DNA from: a virus
Strand: one strand, 5' to 3'
Virus record (IMG/VR): IMGVR_UViG_3300002460_000197
Location: 1 to 20,891 of that record
Length of the DNA: 20,891 nt
The translations under genes were made by a program, and so were the position numbers. Of the stretch, positions 8,635-15,143 are shown piece by piece. The notes below the pieces were generated by a model. It did no database searches, was not told the DNA's origin, and saw only the letters and a list, made by a program, of their open reading frames with translations. The first letter of the stretch is position 1, and each line of letters begins with the position of its first letter.

Positions 8635-8733
8635 GCAATCGTCAGAGTTTCCAAATGTAATCAGAAGAAGTTTATCGATGGCTTTTATATATAAGCCAAA
8701 GGTCGCATATGGTACGGTGAAACCATTTTGTTT

Positions 8734-9254
8734 ACGACATTATTCATTGAACTGCCCCCATCTTCACGAGTGTGAGTTGTTATCCAAGGCTCAAGACCAT
8801 CTCCACCTGTGATAGTGATAGTTGTATTACCACCTATACCCTGATGGGAATAAGTTGTTCCAAAACCATTAGTTAATCTTTCTGCTGCAAGTTTTTCTTT
8901 CTTGCGATTAAGAGCATTAAGAACTTGTTTTACGAAGTTCGTTAATTTTCTCTTTTTGAAACCGAACTTATACACTTGATAGGACATCGGCAAGAGAATA
9001 TCAACTTGCTGTTGAGTATAGCTCTGGTCAAAACCCTGCACCGGCACATCTTCTGTAACTTGTGCGTTCTCTGTGGTAAATTCCGCTTCTTTAAGACCTG
9101 AAATTGAAGAATCCTTCTCAATCAAATCTTCGGTAGTCCTGAAGTTGTAATACTTTTTAAGCATCAAATCAGGTTCTGCCTCTTTTTTTACGATTTTTTG
9201 AATCGCTAGGTTCGTAGAGTCTACGAATTGTCCTAAATTAAATGGGCTTGCCAT
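8734..9254 (-). CDS. Major capsid protein, 5' exon (residues 1-174)
   Basis: Exon 1 encodes MASPFNLGQFVDSTNLAIQK through HTREDGGSSMNNVV. Its last two bases, GT, form codon 174 (GTA, Val) with the first base of exon 2. The pattern of an N-terminal arm, an E-loop-like region (GFDQSYTQQQVDILLPMSYQV), a spine helix (KLTNFVKQVLNALNRKKEKLA) and then WITTHTREDGG is characteristic of HK97-fold coat proteins of tailed phages. Without splicing, the frame runs on into the intron and stops at 8685, giving a truncated 189-residue product. No standard ribosome site precedes the ATG (context AAACAAAATGG). A GGAG sits 22 nt upstream in the loop of a 9-bp hairpin. The gene follows the decoration-like gene in an apparent capsid operon. 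Confidence 0.85.
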
Positions 9255-9266
9255 TTTGTTTTTCTG

Positions 9267-9292
9267 TTTTAATTATCTCCAACTAATTAAAA
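9267..9292 (-). promoter_or_regulatory. Leader stem-loop with GTTGGAG loop upstream of the capsid gene
   Basis: Reading the minus strand, TTTTAATTA and TAATTAAAA form a perfect 9-bp stem around the 8-nt loop GTTGGAGA, ending 12 nt before the capsid ATG. The loop displays GGAG, but at 22 nt it is too far from the start for a normal Shine-Dalgarno. The decoration gene has an equivalent hairpin with the same loop and a different stem. A translational operator or RNA processing site is possible. Confidence 0.5.
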
Positions 9293-9309
9293 ACTTAGTT
9301 AGTTAGTAA

Positions 9310-9735
9310 TTAGGCAGCGCGATCGTTACGGGTAACGAATCGTCCACGAATCTTTTTATCTGCTGCTGCTCCGACCACTCCAAGTTGCTGGAACACTCCA
9401 GTGTCTCCAGTTACATCTGCTCCGTTCGCTACCGCGTCTTCATCGGTTAGAGCGTTCCGATGATAGTTGTCTGTCGTTGCTGAATTGCTGGTAGTATCAA
9501 CAATATATTCGTCAAATTCCTCTGGCTTTTGTATAAGCACAGTGGTATCTGCCGTAGTAGCTGCTGCTACCGCCACTCCAGCAAAGTTTTCTATGGTCAT
9601 TGAGGATGTCCCTAAAATGGCGACTTCGTTTTCGTAGTCCCACATTAGAGCATCACCCACGGCCACAGTTATGGAAGAGATAGCGACTTCTTCAAAGCCC
9701 TTATCTCCGCCCTTCACACGATTAAATCCGGCCAT
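9310..9735 (-). CDS. Probable capsid decoration / stabilisation protein
   Basis: This 141-residue protein is rich in Ala, Thr, Val and Asp and has predicted short beta strands (AISSITVAVGDALMWDYENE, IENFAGVAVAAATTADTTVLI). It ends in a basic tail (KKIRGRFVTRNDRAA). There is no signal peptide or transmembrane segment. Its place between the acidic scaffold-like gene and the coat gene, its small size and the 'GDAL...G.AV' pattern resemble head-stabilising decoration proteins, which form trimers on the capsid surface. The ATG at 9735 lacks a normally spaced ribosome site; a hairpin with loop GTTGGAG lies 16 nt upstream. The function is inferred from context and fold pattern. Confidence 0.62.
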   Translation of the reverse strand: MAGFNRVKGGDKGFEEVAISSITVAVGDALMWDYENEVAILGTSSMTIENFAGVAVAAATTADTTVLIQKPEEFDEYIVDTTSNSATTDNYHRNALTDEDAVANGADVTGDTGVFQQLGVVGAAADKKIRGRFVTRNDRAA

Positions 9736-9751
9736 TGTGAAATAGCATAAG

Positions 9752-9772
9752 AGTTTTACTCCAACTAAAACT
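9752..9772 (-). promoter_or_regulatory. Leader stem-loop with GTTGGAG loop upstream of the decoration gene
   Basis: On the minus strand AGTTTTA and TAAAACT form a 7-bp stem around the loop GTTGGAG, ending 16 nt before the decoration-gene ATG. The loop is the same as in the hairpin before the capsid gene, while the stem sequence is different but still complementary. This pattern suggests selection for structure plus loop sequence. Confidence 0.5.
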
Positions 9773-9792
9773 TTATGTAAATTATTTAATAA

Positions 9793-10635
9793 TTAGAAGT
9801 CGTCATCGTCAAAGTCCTTAAACATCGCTCTGACTTTAGGGTCAGTTGGCGCGTTAGACTTTTTAACGACTTCTGTTTTCGTTCCACCTGTATGAGAAAC
9901 ACTACGAATCTTTTGAATTTCAGCGTTGCGTTTAGGAGCGATGGTATTCTTGGGAGCTTCACCGAACTCTTCAAGAACGTCATTATGGACCTTTTCGTAG
10001 ATTTTAACTAGCTCTTTAGGAGTTTTATCCGCACGATTATAGGTTGATATTAGTATTCGCTTAAAGGTTTCCCATCTTACATCTTCGGGGTCATTTTCTG
10101 GTTTATACTCTGGGTACTTTTCTATAAAAGCCTCCACTGTATCTTGACTATCTTTAGCGTAAATCTCTTCAGCTTTGACATATCCTTTTTTCTTGCCGAT
10201 GACATCAAAAAGTTTTTCCACCTTTTCAAGTTCCTCGTCAGTATAATCTTCTCTGAGTTTTTCGTACTCTTCGTTAGACATAGGGGGTGGGGTTATTTTA
10301 ATTAACTCCTCCTTATTTCTAACTTTCTCCCGAAGTTTCTGTATCTCTATTCGCAATCCTCGTTCTCTAGCCGTTTCGCCCTCAACAGGGTTGGGTTGTT
10401 TAAGAACTTCAATTTCAGGGACTTTAGAAACAACTATTTCTGGTTCCCCTGAAACTTCTTCAAGAATAGACTTTTTTTCACTAGCTTTTTTAATTTCTTC
10501 CTCTGAAGGTTCTTCTTCTAAAGCGGGAACGACTTGCTCATTCTCGTCTTCTTCGAGTTCTTCAGGTTTAATTTCAAGCTCGTCTTTTTCCTCCGCCCCA
10601 CTGGGGGCGATTGTCTCTGCGATTACATTTGTCAT
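9793..10635 (-). CDS. Scaffolding-like protein
   Basis: The 280-residue product is extremely acidic and helical. Residues about 14-70 are a Glu/Asp-rich segment (EEKDELEIKPEELEEDENEQ), followed by a coiled coil at about 90-115 (RERGLRIEIQKLREKVRNKEE), further helices, and an ending in FKDFDDDDF. High charge, helical content, absence of a globular catalytic motif and position directly before the decoration and coat genes are typical of internal scaffolding proteins, which organise coat subunits during procapsid assembly and later leave. I see no serine-protease motif in it, so it is not an obvious protease-scaffold fusion. The leader contains a terminator-like hairpin and a possible attenuator. 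The start ATG at 10635 has no Shine-Dalgarno (context AAAATATATG). Confidence 0.68.
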   Translation of the reverse strand: MTNVIAETIAPSGAEEKDELEIKPEELEEDENEQVVPALEEEPSEEEIKKASEKKSILEEVSGEPEIVVSKVPEIEVLKQPNPVEGETARERGLRIEIQKLREKVRNKEELIKITPPPMSNEEYEKLREDYTDEELEKVEKLFDVIGKKKGYVKAEEIYAKDSQDTVEAFIEKYPEYKPENDPEDVRWETFKRILISTYNRADKTPKELVKIYEKVHNDVLEEFGEAPKNTIAPKRNAEIQKIRSVSHTGGTKTEVVKKSNAPTDPKVRAMFKDFDDDDF

Positions 10636-10682
10636 ATATTTTACACCGTTATTTTACTTCTTCGGTGAGAAGTTAAAACAAA

Positions 10683-10708
10683 AGCCACCAACATTTCTGT
10701 AAGTGGCT
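10683..10708 (-). terminator. Rho-independent terminator (possibly conditional) before the scaffold gene
   Basis: On the minus strand AGCCACU pairs with GGUGGCU; after a U-U mismatch, ACA pairs with UGU around a GAAA tetraloop. The stem is followed by TTTGTTTT, giving a strong intrinsic terminator. It lies between the 176-residue gene and the scaffold gene. It would end part of the upstream transcription and could control entry into the capsid genes. Confidence 0.7.
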
Positions 10709-10800
10709 AAAGCCCAACTCCGACTAGGTAACTTGGAGGTAAACCTTTGTCAGAGATGGAATTCAGCCACCTCACAGGACTACTCCAAGTTGGTAACCTT
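10709..10800 (-). promoter_or_regulatory. Structured leader that could act as an antiterminator
   Basis: AACTTGGAG (near 10784-10792) and CTCCAAGTT (near 10729-10737) form a perfect 9-bp stem on the minus strand. Inside it, AGGTGGCTGA (near 10763-10772) can pair over 10 bp (two G.U) with TTAGCCACTT, which contains the 5' arm of the terminator at 10683-10708. Terminator and antiterminator would therefore exclude each other. Separately, CCAACTT can pair with GAGTTGG around the domain. This is read from sequence only, and no known riboswitch class was recognised. Confidence 0.4.
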
Positions 10801-10814
10801 AAATTATTAATGAG

Positions 10815-11345
10815 TTATTTCGTAAATGGTGAAAGAATTGCATCTTCCACAATTTCACTTATTTGTTTCATCTGTTCTATGGTAATAGTATTTGGCACAT
10901 CCGCTAGGGCAATTTTATACAGTGTGATAGTAGATTCGGTCTTTAGTAAGTCGTTCTGTTCTTTGATTTGGGCTTCACGAGCGTTTATCGCCGCTTTGTG
11001 TTCCTCTTTCAATACCTCAAACGCTTTTTCAAACGCTTCTTTATCTTCAAGAGTAAATTCTTCCACTCCTTGCGCGTTTTTTACTTTCACCGCCTTACCG
11101 TCTTCGCCCTTTTTAGCGTGGGATTCGGCTAACTTTACTCTTTCAGCGTCATACTTCACAAACTCATCTGTTGCTTCAAGTGCTTTCTTGATAGCGTTTA
11201 TTTCTGGCTGTAAGATTGCTAGATTTTTTGCTACCGCGTATGCAAACTTGGCTCCTGATAATTGCCCTAATTGTTTATCTGATAAAGCATTGAATAAATT
11301 TATATTGTCGCCTTTATTTGTGAATGTATATTTATTATTCTCCAT
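10815..11345 (-). CDS. Hypothetical Lys/Glu-rich helical protein
   Basis: The 176-residue product has an N-terminal segment with LSDKQLGQLSGAKFAYAVAKN and two long charged helices (about residues 45-80 and 95-135). A short 'KKGEDGKAVKV' turn lies between them and a C-terminal helical region ends ILSPFTK. It resembles the loosely described DUF1617-type phage proteins, which share the 'E..K.Y......DEDGK.V' pattern, but that match is uncertain. There is no membrane segment. It lies between the portal region and the scaffold gene and its transcript runs into the terminator/leader element. Its ATG has no Shine-Dalgarno. An accessory role in head assembly is possible but not shown. Confidence 0.7.
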   Translation of the reverse strand: MENNKYTFTNKGDNINLFNALSDKQLGQLSGAKFAYAVAKNLAILQPEINAIKKALEATDEFVKYDAERVKLAESHAKKGEDGKAVKVKNAQGVEEFTLEDKEAFEKAFEVLKEEHKAAINAREAQIKEQNDLLKTESTITLYKIALADVPNTITIEQMKQISEIVEDAILSPFTK

Positions 11346-11360
11346 AGATTTTTAGTTATC

Positions 11361-11879
11361 TTATAATTTTAACATCATTCTACGACTATAGTGCAAATTT
11401 TGACACACTTGTTTGCAATACTTTTCCATTGAACCCTCAATGTCGTTTCCGTCAAGCACTTTATGTCTGATGTCTTTCTTGTAGTAGTCCTTGTAAGCGT
11501 CTATCGCATTAGATAGGTTTAGTGGAACTTCTATTCTAAAATTCACTCCTTTTAAATCTGCCTTAAAGCCATCAGTCATATCAAAATACTTCTCAAATAT
11601 AGTTTGATACTCTGGACTGATTTGGTCTAGGTTGTGAACTACCGGCAGAGCAGATGGATGTTGAGCATACACCTTGCCTATCTTTTCGGGTTCAGTAGCC
11701 ATCATTACTTTTCTTTCTGGGAGTTTTTGGGCTTCTATTTTATCTGAAAGGTTTTGCAGAACATCTATAATTTTTGTTTGAAAATTAGTAAAGTCGTCTT
11801 TAGAAACAAACTTTGCGTCTTTTTCAGCTTTTACTTTTTCTCTTACTTCTTTAAGTTTTGCTTTATGCTCAGGTGTCAT
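11361..11879 (-). CDS. Hypothetical protein, helical N-terminus
   Basis: This 172-residue protein has a charged helical N-terminus (EHKAKLKEVREKVKAEKDAKF), then a second helix (NFQTKIIDVLQNLSDKIEAQ). A mixed C-terminal domain follows, containing SPEYQTIFEKYFDMTDGFKADLKG and ending with CKQVCQNLHYSRRMMLKL. No catalytic motif or known family was recognised. It is preceded by the best sigma70-like promoter in the window, with the -10 box only 11 nt from the ATG, and ends 15 nt before the next gene. A structural or assembly role is only suggested by the neighbourhood. Confidence 0.65.
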   Translation of the reverse strand: MTPEHKAKLKEVREKVKAEKDAKFVSKDDFTNFQTKIIDVLQNLSDKIEAQKLPERKVMMATEPEKIGKVYAQHPSALPVVHNLDQISPEYQTIFEKYFDMTDGFKADLKGVNFRIEVPLNLSNAIDAYKDYYKKDIRHKVLDGNDIEGSMEKYCKQVCQNLHYSRRMMLKL

Positions 11880-11890
11880 ATATGTTATAT

Positions 11891-11919
11891 ATTATACTAC
11901 TACTAATAATCTATGCAAA
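11891..11919 (-). promoter_or_regulatory. Sigma70-like promoter upstream of 11361..11879
   Basis: TTTGCA (11914-11919) and a perfect TATAAT (11891-11896) are spaced by exactly 17 nt on the minus strand. They lie in the 48-nt gap after the upstream gene. The -10 box ends 11 nt before the ATG, so the leader would be only a few bases long. This could drive the scaffold-capsid part of the operon. Confidence 0.5.
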
Positions 11920-11927
11920 CTACCGAT

Positions 11928-12386
11928 CTAGTTTGATTCGGTGGATAACTCCAGTTTACCTTTTAGCCACATGTCCTTCATTAGTTTAGCGGCTTCATTA
12001 TCAGATACATAACTTTTCAAGGTCTTTTTACTATTCTCTACTAATTTAACCATATCTCCAGAACTTTTCAACAACTCATACTCTGACTTAGGTATCCAAT
12101 AAGTGTAGGGAAACACTAGGTATTCTCCTTCTTTAGTGTCTTTGGTGACTTTGAGCTTCAACATTCTTTCAATGGACACGAAATCAGTCTTGCTTGTCTG
12201 TAAAATATCTTCCATTTGGTTATCGTCTGCAAATACAGCCATTAGAGTAGAAAACTCCTCTCTTGACAAAATAGCTTCATTATCGCCTAGTTTAATTTTG
12301 ACTTTTTTACAAGGTAAAACAGAATCTTTCCAGTTAAGTGAGATTTTGAGATTTCCTTTTTTGTATTCAAATGGATAATTTATCAT
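11928..12386 (-). CDS. Hypothetical protein in the portal-scaffold interval
   Basis: The 152-residue product begins MINYPFEYKKGNLKISLNWK and is a mixed alpha/beta protein. It has a beta-rich start (CKKVKIKLGDNEAILSREEF), a middle segment EGEYLVFPYTYWIPKSEYELL and a Lys-rich C-terminal helix. It has no signal, membrane span or recognised motif. Its ATG lies 2 nt after the stop of the preceding 76-residue gene, so the two are probably translated together. The function is unknown. Confidence 0.68.
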   Translation of the reverse strand: MINYPFEYKKGNLKISLNWKDSVLPCKKVKIKLGDNEAILSREEFSTLMAVFADDNQMEDILQTSKTDFVSIERMLKLKVTKDTKEGEYLVFPYTYWIPKSEYELLKSSGDMVKLVENSKKTLKSYVSDNEAAKLMKDMWLKGKLELSTESN

Positions 12387-12388
12387 AA

Positions 12389-12619
12389 CTAATTCTGCTT
12401 ACTCGCTTCATCCTCAAGATATTTCATAAAATTTTCAAGATGATATTGACCTCCTTCTCGCCAACTTGCCTCCCAAAGGGTGTTAAACTCATTCTCCCTT
12501 TTAATTGAAGTTTCTAGGAAATAGTTTTTAAGATAGTCGGCAAAGGCAGTTTCAACAGACAACCAACGTGGGTCTTGTAAAATTCCTCTTATAGACGAGC
12601 GTGTGGACTTATCTAGCAT
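12389..12619 (-). CDS. Hypothetical small protein (76 aa)
   Basis: This 76-residue, mostly helical protein has a phrase DPRWLSVETAFADYLKNYF and a C-terminus MKYLEDEASKQN. The pattern 'L.DPRW..VE....' recurs in small phage proteins encoded near the portal, but I cannot assign a family. It ends 2 nt before the 152-residue gene and starts at an ATG with no ribosome site (AATATAATG). It is probably part of the portal-to-scaffold operon segment. Confidence 0.68.
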   Translation of the reverse strand: MLDKSTRSSIRGILQDPRWLSVETAFADYLKNYFLETSIKRENEFNTLWEASWREGGQYHLENFMKYLEDEASKQN

Positions 12620-12635
12620 TATATTCTAACAAAAT

Positions 12636-12755
12636 TTAATCTAACTTCCCCGTTTCTTGAGCATTTTGTAATCCATATCTTTCAATATAATCTCCAGTTA
12701 CAGATAAAAAACAAACACCTCTTATCAAACCATTACCTCTATTTTCATTCTCCAT
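12636..12755 (-). CDS. Very small hypothetical protein (39 aa)
   Basis: An ATG at 12755 opens a 39-residue frame, MENENRGNGLIRGVCFLSV through NAQETGKLD, in the gap between the portal stop (12781) and the 76-residue gene. It fills the gap with normal phage spacing, 25 nt after one gene and 16 nt before the next. It has balanced composition and no membrane segment. No family is recognised and no Shine-Dalgarno is present. The chance of a spurious frame is real at this length. Confidence 0.45.
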   Translation of the reverse strand: MENENRGNGLIRGVCFLSVTGDYIERYGLQNAQETGKLD

Positions 12756-12780
12756 ATAGTTTTAATTTATTAACTTATAA

Positions 12781-14940
12781 TTATCTAACTTTTAACATTT
12801 CATTCATAGAGTCTTTTACAGGGTTCGTAATCTGTCCCTCCCCAACGACCTTTGGCGCTTCTCCCTTAGCTGGCACAAATAATGGCGGTCCTTTAGAAAT
12901 TATATCATCACTCATTATTTTTTGTTTAGATTCTATGTGCTGTTGTTCCATCATCATTTGTTCTTGTTGTTGTATTAGAAGCTGTGCTTTATATGCTTCT
13001 GGATCTTCCATTGCTTTCACTACTTCATCGGGCAACCATAGTTTCGGTTTTTCATTTTGAGACTCTAAGATTTGAATAACAGGTTTAGTTAGAGCTAGGG
13101 CGGTATCCACATCTGTTTTTATCGCTAGGACTATCTGGGCTATGGCTGGGGCGATTAGGTTATATAGTTCCAGTTTCCTTTGGCGTTCCAACTCTGGCGT
13201 AGGCGAGAGCATAGAGTCGTGTTTGACTTCTATCATTCCCTCCCAGTCTAGCAGGTTTAAGTCAAGGTCAGCCCCGACATTAAAGAAGCGATTTTCTTTA
13301 CTTTCTACTAGTACCCCGTCTCTGTCTTCTAAAGCCATTTCTAATTGAGGGAAGAAGTCGGCTTGCATTTCTATAGGTTGTCCCATTTCATCTGTTTTCA
13401 GGGGTAGAACATTCTGAGCCAGCTTGCCTGTCTCATCCACATACGCTTGGATTTCTTCTGCATTGGCGAATTTCTTAATCTCTGGGATAGAGTAGATTTG
13501 TTTCATCCACGACAGAGAAATAAAGGCTTCGGTTTCCAACATTGAAGAAATGTTTTTAAGCGGAGTAGAGAGTTTCTTTAACGCGCCTTCTTTGTCTTGC
13601 AAGCTCTGTCCAAGTGTTTTAGCAGTTGTTTCGCCTTGAAGTGTGGGAGTAATGCCTGTTATCTCGTCTATATCCTCTTGTATTTGGGTAGTAGCCTCCC
13701 AACCCCTCTGGTCGTATTTAATATCCACTTGGTCTATGGTGGTACCTGGAACTTTCTGCCTAATAGTGTTTGGGGAGATGGTTAGTGTGCCATCGCCTGT
13801 CTGCCCGCCTGCCCCAGAAAAGAAAAGCATCGGATAGATAGCCATTATCAGCTGATCCACAGTCATATTCCTTACTCGGTCAAAGAGAACCTTATCGTTC
13901 TTAAATATCTCATGCAACCCGATACCATAAGCAGTCTTAGGGTCTCGAATATTCCATATCGTCCACCAACAGGATAGTTTCTTTTTGTCGTTCGGCAGAG
14001 GAGAGTAGAACAGCGTTACATTCTGGGAAGGGATTTGAATAGCGTATAAGTCCTTATCCACACTTTCATAAAAGCCAACTGTGATGATGTCGTCTCGCAT
14101 TTGCTTAGCATCATCATCGTCTTCATCTTCACTTAATACCCTTCCCCCTTTTTTAACATAATCAAGATTGGCATAATCTCCAAACTCGGCTACAAAAGAG
14201 TTCCACGAATAGTCTTTCTCATAATACCAGTCATTTGTTGAGAATGGGTCTGATAGGTTTGCCATATCGTCTATCCAGCTTTTATGGGGGTCTAGCCGTT
14301 CCCGGTAAATGTCGTTGTATTGGACTATCTCCACATCTTTATATTTATTCTTTTCGGGGTGGTCGTCATTTATCTCCACCAATACTTTGCCTTTTCTTGA
14401 AATATAGCGAGGATAAGTTCTGCCGATGCACCAGCCATATTTAGCCAAGTCAAACACACAGAGTTTAAGTTGATCTTTAGACTTCGCCACTATCCAACTT
14501 CGCTTCCACAGAGAATAGGCAAAAGCGGTGTTTCTCTTAAACTTCTCGTTCAGAGCCTTGAAGGTGGCATCGGGATTTTGGTCTATTAAGATAGCCAGAG
14601 CTGTTTGAACTTTTGAGAGCAACATCGGCTCGGACACATCGCTACGCCATTCGTCATCGCCCGCCCCTGTAATCGGCACAACTCTTGAGCCTCTTAATCC
14701 TTTTATCTCGTCTTGCACCAGCATTATAGAGCTTGATTTATTCTCTCTTAAGTTGTGCGGAATATACTCTCTGTCCGCGTCTTTCATTAACTGCTCAAAG
14801 TTAAAGCCGTCCAGAATACTCTTTTTGGTTTCTTTTAAAATAGGTATGCGTTTCTTTAGATATTCACAGACATCAAATTCTTCTCCTTGAGGATTATATG
14901 TTTCTATTTTTCTGTCTATTTCCTTTAAGTTTATGGGCAA
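12781..14940 (-). CDS. Portal protein
   Basis: This 719-residue protein is the size and pattern of a P22-like portal, the dodecameric ring through which DNA enters and leaves the head. Residues about 100-200 contain VSEPMLLSKVQTALAILIDQ NPDA, then WKRSWIVAKSKDQLKLCVFD and YGWCIGRTYPRY, as in many portals. Later come VRNMTVDQLIMAIYPMLFFSG, a PGTTIDQVDIKYD segment and GITPTLQGETTAKTLGQS. The C-terminal 100 residues are helical and Gln/Met-rich (LLIQQQEQMMMEQQ), probably barrel or crown. I chose the TTG at 14940, which has GGAG 7 nt upstream, because an in-frame TAA lies 24 nt before it and no ATG intervenes. It overlaps the preceding gene by 10 nt. Confidence 0.85.
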   Translation of the reverse strand: MPINLKEIDRKIETYNPQGEEFDVCEYLKKRIPILKETKKSILDGFNFEQLMKDADREYIPHNLRENKSSSIMLVQDEIKGLRGSRVVPITGAGDDEWRSDVSEPMLLSKVQTALAILIDQNPDATFKALNEKFKRNTAFAYSLWKRSWIVAKSKDQLKLCVFDLAKYGWCIGRTYPRYISRKGKVLVEINDDHPEKNKYKDVEIVQYNDIYRERLDPHKSWIDDMANLSDPFSTNDWYYEKDYSWNSFVAEFGDYANLDYVKKGGRVLSEDEDDDDAKQMRDDIITVGFYESVDKDLYAIQIPSQNVTLFYSPLPNDKKKLSCWWTIWNIRDPKTAYGIGLHEIFKNDKVLFDRVRNMTVDQLIMAIYPMLFFSGAGGQTGDGTLTISPNTIRQKVPGTTIDQVDIKYDQRGWEATTQIQEDIDEITGITPTLQGETTAKTLGQSLQDKEGALKKLSTPLKNISSMLETEAFISLSWMKQIYSIPEIKKFANAEEIQAYVDETGKLAQNVLPLKTDEMGQPIEMQADFFPQLEMALEDRDGVLVESKENRFFNVGADLDLNLLDWEGMIEVKHDSMLSPTPELERQRKLELYNLIAPAIAQIVLAIKTDVDTALALTKPVIQILESQNEKPKLWLPDEVVKAMEDPEAYKAQLLIQQQEQMMMEQQHIESKQKIMSDDIISKGPPLFVPAKGEAPKVVGEGQITNPVKDSMNEMLKVR

Positions 14941-15143
14941 TTCATTTCTCCAGTTTTTGTTATGAATAAAGATTTAAGCCAGTTAATAAATTTATTCCAC
15001 CAAGATTTTTTAATTATAGACATAATAGGTTTTGATTTAGGACAATCGTGTTCACTTATACAACTAGATTTATTCAAATGACATTTAACTCTGCCTTCTA
15101 AAATTCTTTTACGCTTCAACCTTTTTAAGAAAATACTATTCAT
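14931..15143 (-). CDS. Small Cys-containing basic protein between large terminase and portal
   Basis: The 70-residue frame opens with an ATG overlapping the terminase stop as ATGA (15143/15140) and ends inside the portal start region, so it sits tightly in the operon. It has a basic N-terminus (FLKRLKRKRILEGRVKC), a central cluster with three Cys and a His (CHLNKSSCISEHDCP) and a Trp-containing amphipathic end (SWWNKFINWLKSLF). The CX5-6C-type spacing could bind zinc, but no classical ribbon is complete. The function is unknown. It could be a small membrane-associated or nucleic-acid-binding protein. Confidence 0.55.
   Translation of the reverse strand: MNSIFLKRLKRKRILEGRVKCHLNKSSCISEHDCPKSKPIMSIIKKSWWNKFINWLKSLFITKTGEMNCP

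Larger units (their letters stand above)
7993..8733 (-). ncRNA. Group I self-splicing intron in the major capsid gene
   Basis: The 741-nt element interrupts codon 174. The 5' exon end GTCGT pairs with the intron guide GCGAC (8702-8706), forming P1 with the conserved U.G pair at the splice site. The adjoining guide bases CATAT (8707-8711) match the first 3' exon bases ATATG, giving P10. The intron ends in G. P2 is GGCTT/AAGCC (8680-8697). P3 is CTTCTTC (8664-8670) with GAAGAAG (8091-8097). P5 is CTCTGAC (8641-8647) with GTCAGGG (8124-8130). P7 is GACTA (8101-8105) with TAGTC (8063-8067), bracketing a P8 hairpin at 8076-8089. P9 is a 7-bp stem with a GAAA loop (8041-8058), followed by P9.1 (8018-8039) and P9.2. 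The endonuclease gene lies in the P5 loop. P4 and P6 are not resolved. Confidence 0.88.

Noticed and set aside
7992-8725. Alternative intron boundary with the 5' exon ending AAAAT at 8725
   Set aside because: It also follows the U/G end rule and joins in frame (adding Asn-Lys-Ile), but the exon end has no guide giving a U.G-terminated P1. The boundary after GTCGT has both a 5-bp P1 and a P10, so I prefer it.
7993-8733. Intein or transposon with target-site duplication instead of an intron
   Set aside because: The flanking frames contain stops inside the element, so no continuous intein-containing protein exists. Exact recombination between the two AACAAAATG copies would leave one extra base and shift the frame, whereas the group I junction is in frame.
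9786-9983. Second minus-strand frame inside the scaffold gene
   Set aside because: It lies wholly within the well-supported scaffold frame and has low-complexity, frame-shifted composition.
10714-10797. tRNA-like shape (7-bp CCAACTT/GAGTTGG ends) in the scaffold leader
   Set aside because: There is no T-loop consensus, no correct U8/A9 or D-arm and no anticodon stem of proper length. It is better read as a leader RNA.
10747-11355. 202-codon plus-strand frame opposite the 176-residue gene
   Set aside because: Its Ser/Phe/Cys-rich product is the usual mirror of a Lys/Glu-rich gene. No other gene is on the plus strand and no start signal is visible.
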